Shown in pieces: positions 58,839-64,000 of a stretch of DNA of 64,000 nt. The stretch spans positions 2,113,476 to 2,177,475 of the forward strand of contig NC_051089.1 of NCBI RefSeq assembly GCF_901709675.1, read 5' to 3'. The position numbers and the translations under genes were made by a program. The notes under the pieces were generated by a model that was not told where the DNA came from, made no database searches, and worked only from the letters and a program-made list of their open reading frames with translations. Each line of letters begins with the position of its first letter. Within the stretch, counting starts at the first letter, position 1. The DNA is from Syngnathus acus (lineage: Eukaryota > Chordata > Actinopteri > Syngnathiformes > Syngnathidae).

Positions 58839-59999
58839 TTTTGAGAGGAAGTGATACTTTTTTTGTTTTGTTTTTTAATTGAGTGAATGACAAGTGACCA
58901 TTTGTCAATATAATCAGTGCGGTTCAGAGTCTGTTTTCCATAATGTTTAAAAACAATTTATGTGTTTTACTTGTCAGGGTGGTGACAATGTTGATCGATA
59001 TGATTATGTGGAAGTATGCCAAGTTTGACAAAATTCTATACCTTTTGTATTAAATTGAATATACATATTGAAACCACTACTACTACTTCTTAGGTATCCT
59101 TGTACAGTTGTGCGAAATAACATTAGCGTTTTAGCAAAGCATGTATGCTTTGTATGCTGTGGAAGGCTCCAATGGTACCAGATTTGACAAACATGGTGTA
59201 AAATAAATAAATAAACGATGCAACCTTTTCTTTCCAAATTGTCACTAAGATAAATTGAAGTGTAAATGGTTGTGAATGCAAAATATAATTATCTATTTAT
59301 TTAGTAAATCTTAATAATCTCTTTTTTGTCATATGATTGGTTGAGGTGCTACAAAAATTAGCAATTGTGCGCAAAAGGCATGTTTGAATGTGACAATCAG
59401 GCAGAAAATTTTGATTGACGATTGTTCCCGCTGAGTGCGATGAGCGTTTGAATTACACCTTTTGTCAAACTGTTTGCATTGACATTCCTACTCAAATGTG
59501 ACTGCATGGGCTTCTATGTTTGAGGCGTTGTCGCTATTCTTGTCTCTAGATCATATTCGGAGAGATTGGGCCTACGCATGAACGTGTATTTCTGTTGATC
59601 GGCACCAGTTGATAATTTGTTCAGTAGCAGCCTGACATGTGCCATTTTACACGATCGCACTTGGCCCATCAGAAACGGAGAACAAACTGACAGATAAGAA
59701 ACAGGAAATGAGCTCTTGGAAACATTTATTATGAAATTTTTTAGGTAGAATAGCAGTGTTCAAATAAAGCTTTCAAAAACAGGAGTTGCAATGTTCTAAA
59801 TAATTGGCAGTTTGTTTTTAGTTCTTTTCAGAGGTCCCAGCAATGAAAAAAACATCTATTTATAAAGAAAAAAAGCAGAGCAAATCAAACCAAAATTAAG
59901 TCCATTATTTTTTAACACAGCACATTAGGCAAAATTACCAGGAGTTCAATTTACATGAAACATATCATATATACACAATAAAGATTTACATTGATGAGG

Positions 60000-60240
60000 G
60001 TTACAGAGTCTTTGTGAGTGATGTGACACAGCAGTCAATGGCAGTCACATTTCACGTCAAACAACCGCCCACACCACACCGACCCTTCCGAGCCCCCCTC
60101 CCTTGCCCCCTACCGGCTAGCCTTGGGCATGTTTGTCTGGCACAGCCATTATCACAACTATTAGCTTGGACACGGGCTCAAGCTAGTGACCGAGCAGCAG
60201 CGGCCCGTGCGTCACATGTAACAACAAGTGAATGACAAAG
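60000..60240. promoter_or_regulatory. GC-richer high-complexity block
   Basis: Locally GC-richer than its flanks and unique. Contains GGCAGTCACATTTCACGTCA (60041-60060), CCGGCTAGCC near 60113, CACAGCCATTATCACAAC near 60139 and CGGCCCGTGCGTCACATG near 60201. Open for 73 codons on the plus strand without a known domain. Candidate conserved element. Confidence 0.22.
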
Positions 60241-62154
60241 ACATTTCTCCCTCTGGGTTTGTCATGTCAAGAAATACAGAAATGCTTTGCCCGTCTTTTA
60301 CACCAGCGAGGGAACACAAAGCGCTCCCATCTGTCACAAATGATCAGAACACCAAAACGGTGACCATGCCGTCGGTGATTTAACATTGCATTGACCCGCT
60401 GAAGAAAATTGGCTGAAAGGTGCGGTGGAGGAGGGCAGTTGGCGGTGGGTGAGGTGAAAAAGAAGGGATGGGGACATTCACACAATGATATACCATTATA
60501 ACTGTAGATCATTTTTGTGGACAAGCAACAAGTCAAGAAACATTTTCTTCCACCCTCTACTCTTATTTTCCATACGCCGTAGAAATCTAAAAGTATTTTC
60601 TCGCCATGTTAGACGAAAACATAACGCGAGTACGTCGGCTTGATTGATTGTAGTGGAAGGTTGCGCAATGTCTTCTGGATTCGTGAAAATGTGAAGATGA
60701 CTGAAGTCATGACAGTCCCACAAAAGCTAAAATAATGTTTTTTCTGGTTGTTGTTTTGTGCATGCTGAACATGAATATCCATCCTATAGTGACTCTCGGG
60801 ATGATTGATCATCGGTCAATTTGCTGTGAGAATTTGCAGAGATAGACGATGTTTACTTTTAAGATGAATGGCTTGTCAGCCAAAAGTGGCAGACAAACAA
60901 ACGAATGATAGACAGAGAAAAATCGCATATGCACACACACGCGTGTGGACACATACGCAGAGACACTCTTTGATTTATGAAAGCATTTGCTGTTATCAAA
61001 ACTGAATTTTTATATATGATGCCAAACTCAAGGATGAGGGTGGAAAATATACTCACAGGAATACAAATATGCACAAACAAATTAAGTATAATTCCTGGTA
61101 ATTTGCCATCATCTGTGTTTTGGGTAGTCTGCTTCAGGAATAAATATATCTAAGAAAAAAAAATCAACAAAGACCTCATTTGGTTTAACAGCGGAGAAGA
61201 AAAGCAAATAACTCATGGTCCAGCAGCTTTACAGACAGCGTTGATTTATTTAGTTGTTTTGTGCAGACAAAAGTAGATCCCCTCAAGGCTCTAATTTAGT
61301 CTGCTACTTGCTAACGTCCGATAGCTTAGTTGAGGCCACACGTCATTCCATTTAAGCATGTACACAGATAGGGCAGGACTATTTCTTGTAGCATGTTCTC
61401 ACCAGGGACATGAATGAGGTGTCATGTTTGTGTAAAACCTTAATTTGTCTTTACGATGACGTTTTGGGGGAGAACTGAATTGTAGTATCGTCGTCACCTT
61501 TCCTTTGAGAGTATTTCAACATTATCAAAGACTATTAATCTTCCCTGCTTCCATCAACTCTAATCACTTCTCATTAATGTGGCAAATTAACCTGCACAGC
61601 AAAGTCGACCCCTCCAAGGTTACTTAATTGCAATTGCTTTTATTTTTCCGTCTATTTTGGTCATGAAACAAAAAGACACAGTTCGTGACAATACGCTTCG
61701 AATGATCGTTATCAGACTTCTTCAGAACTTGTCGATGAGCTGATCACTTAAATCAGGTGTGTTGGAGGAGGGAACTATCTAAAACAGGAAGTGCAGCAGC
61801 CCACGAGGACCCGGAGCTGATCATCTCAAGACTGTCTATGAAAGAAACAAGGCTATTAAAAGAATCCTGCGGTCAATAATCAATTATTTCTTTCTGCCAT
61901 CTTGGGAGTTTAGTTGATTATTATACACAAGCGCTTATTTCCAGTCAGCTTCTTCCCCAGCTAATTACTCTTGGAATACATCACTCGCCATCAGATACGA
62001 GTACAGTCCAAGTTCCAAGCGAAACGTTTCCAAAGGCAGTTCTTATAAAATGTCCCTTTTAGCTGCAGTCTGATTTGCACATCAGAGTGAACAGTGTGTG
62101 AAAACGCAACCGTCGGTCCATGCTTCTAAGTGCAAGCGTGTTTGCTTCCATATT

Positions 62155-62176
62155 AAAAAAATAATAATAATAATAA
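62155..62176. repeat. A run followed by (AAT)n
   Basis: A run passing into five ATA units. Ordinary microsatellite. Confidence 0.85.
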
Positions 62177-63833
62177 GATCACCCGTGGCAAATAAATGCT
62201 TGGTTGGAGAAATGTGGTCATATCACTGTGAGTCCCATATAAAGCTGGTAATTGTGCAGTGCGCACCCACATACAGCGTATTGTCACATTACCATAACAA
62301 AGTGAGTGGGGGGGAAAGAAATGGACCCATCTCATTGTCATGGGCCTCTCACATAATAGACAGCCTTATTTTCACATTCACGATGGAAATTAGGTGACGA
62401 AGGAAGACTATTTTCAAATTTTCTCTCACTGATTTTGTCCTGGCAAATAGTGTACCTGCATAAACATTGATAAATTAAAGCAAGGATTGTAATCAGTTTA
62501 GCACCGTGCCTAACGCACCATCTCACTGACTACTTATAAGCTCGCTACACTCGCTGAAATCAAATCAACGTGTTCTCAACATGAGCCTGGGGATCTCATG
62601 TACAGTGTGCAGATGATGCATAGCCAACGGGCTCGTGTTCGGCTAGTCAGCCATACCTGCGTCTCGCCTTGAGATTCCATGTTCTCGTCCATATATCGTA
62701 CAAGTGGCGCGAGATGAAACTAAAAGGAAGTGATGCTGAAAAAGCAACTTGTTTTTCTTAGAAGCTTGTGTCGCCGTGCAAAAATATGCTTTTTTACACA
62801 CTGTTGTTTCCGTTTATGTTGGTCCCGACAGGATAAATAAGTGAAAAATATGAAAGACAAGGCAAGGATTGCGTCTATCGCTATCAGCACACTGGGGGTC
62901 TCTCAAAAATGATACTGCCATTTAAAATGTCTCCCATTTCCTAATGTTAAAGAAAAGGCAGACACCAGAGAAGCGGTGGATTTTTCAGGCTTTGCTGCAG
63001 CTGCTCTCGACCTTTCTCATCTGGCCGTCTACTTGTTAATCAATTTGCTTTCAATTTTCTTATTTATTGATTGATGCTGATGCTGCATAGAAGTGACTCC
63101 TGAGAGATGAAACAGAATGGCTTTTCAATTCGAAGGGGTGGAGGGGGATCAATTCAAAAGCTATTCCCCAAAGCTTTAGCCATGTCTTTGCCTTAAACAT
63201 CCTTGTTCGCTTAGTTGCTTATTTCACATCAACATCATCAAACAAGAGGAGGTGATTGATGATGTTAGTTACTCAAGAGCAAACAATGTAAAGACTAAAT
63301 TGTCCTATCATGCACTTTTCCACAATGGGGCTATAATGCTAATGTGACATTTTACCTTTCAAACCAAAGCACGTGTGTCTGAGAATGTAATAAGTGTCAA
63401 GCGTTCACATGTTAATGGCAAAAAAACCATTAACATTAGGATTCAAAAGGAGGCATTGAAAATGTGGCCCTCCACGGGTCTGTCTAAACATTTTACCACG
63501 ATCAATAACTGCCATTTAACCTCAAATATGAATACCTCAGTGAGAGGACGTGGAATTGATACGACGGTAAAATGACTCGCTCTTTGGAGGTCGTTCAAGC
63601 CTCAGAAATAGCAGGAAAAAGGAGTGCAAAAATCTAATAATTTTCCACTCAGAAAAGCTTGGAAAAAAAACAAAGATGAAGCATCCAACAGTTTGGCAAT
63701 AATTAGAAAAAAATAAAACATTCCATGTGATACTGCCACTTATTATGTCAAGTTAAAATGAATAGATGAGAGACCAGATGAGACGATCAGCCTGGCCAAA
63801 AAGAGCGTGCCGCAATCTGAGGGCAGTTTTGAC

Positions 63834-64000
63834 TCTCTTTGTCAAACACATTTTTGTCACGGGCCATATCGTAGCCATAGTTTTCTTCGGAGGGCCAATA
63901 TGACTGTAATCGCCTTATCTTATACACAGTATAGACTACACAACAAACTGAATAACTAGTTTTGAAATCTGACACTAATAAAACTTCTTCAAATATTTTA
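63834..64000 (+). mobile_element. Non-autonomous hAT-type MITE, copy 5, cut by the window edge
   Basis: TTTGTCAAACACATTTTTGTCACGGGCC-type start (from about 63834), followed by the family blocks TCGGAGGGCCAATATGACTG and TGAATAACTAGTTTTGAAAT. Its centre then runs off the right end of the window, so the right terminal repeat is not seen. Same orientation as the copies at 5922, 34144 and 35734. Confidence 0.82.

Larger units (their letters stand above)
53729..63833. other. Gene-free stretch, mostly unique
   Basis: No gene is recognisable. Contents: a 56-base local duplication at 54.9 kb, high-complexity blocks at 55.5-56.0 and 60.0-60.2 kb, a promoter-like inverted-repeat segment at 57.44-57.60 kb, a CA microsatellite at 58.8 kb and an AAT tract at 62.16 kb. 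The minus-strand AAAG|GTGAGT ending at 56419-56420 resembles a donor but is preceded by an A run, not an exon-like segment. Other open frames are short. Confidence 0.5.

Overview
This window looks like a stretch of teleost fish nuclear DNA, most likely from a spiny-rayed (percomorph) species. The basis is the set of dispersed repeats: five non-autonomous hAT-type elements, two tRNA-derived SINE types familiar from fish genomes plus a third, a 5'-truncated LINE whose reverse-transcriptase C-terminus can still be read, and at least three copies of a long-inverted-repeat MITE with CCGTATTTTCC ends. The sequence is AT-rich, with many simple repeats. I could not fix the species.

No complete protein-coding gene, rRNA or tRNA gene is recognisable. 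The longest open frame (199 codons) has no domain I know, and every other frame is short. The window is therefore a gene desert or the inside of a very large intron, and the sequence alone does not decide which. A few short segments look like spliced exons: 50403-50563 and 30351-30379 on the minus strand, and a possible 13-base microexon at 34943-34955 on the plus strand. They lie on both strands, so they do not describe one gene.

Layout: 1-6.2 kb holds microsatellites, two hAT MITEs and a compact cluster of TALE/HOX/T-box-like sites near 3.8 kb. 6.2-17.6 kb is mainly unique sequence with a decayed MITE and a LINE tail. 17.6-22.3 kb is repeat-rich (SINE, possible hAT relic, LINE remnant, MITE). 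22-29 kb is mostly unique. 29-36 kb has the best-preserved MITE and two more hAT MITEs. 40.7-47.3 kb has three SINE pieces and a three-copy tandem repeat. 52.3-53.7 kb has a hAT relic followed by a composite MITE. 53.7-63.8 kb is mostly unique, and a fifth hAT MITE runs off the right edge.

Between the repeats lie blocks of high-complexity, non-repetitive sequence with clustered developmental transcription-factor core motifs. These are the best candidates for conserved non-coding enhancers, but only an alignment with other fishes can show conservation, so they are given low confidence. I found no previously undescribed multi-gene system here. The observations most worth a second look are the TALE/HOX/T-box cluster, the candidate exons, the perfect-stem inverted repeats and the composite MITE.
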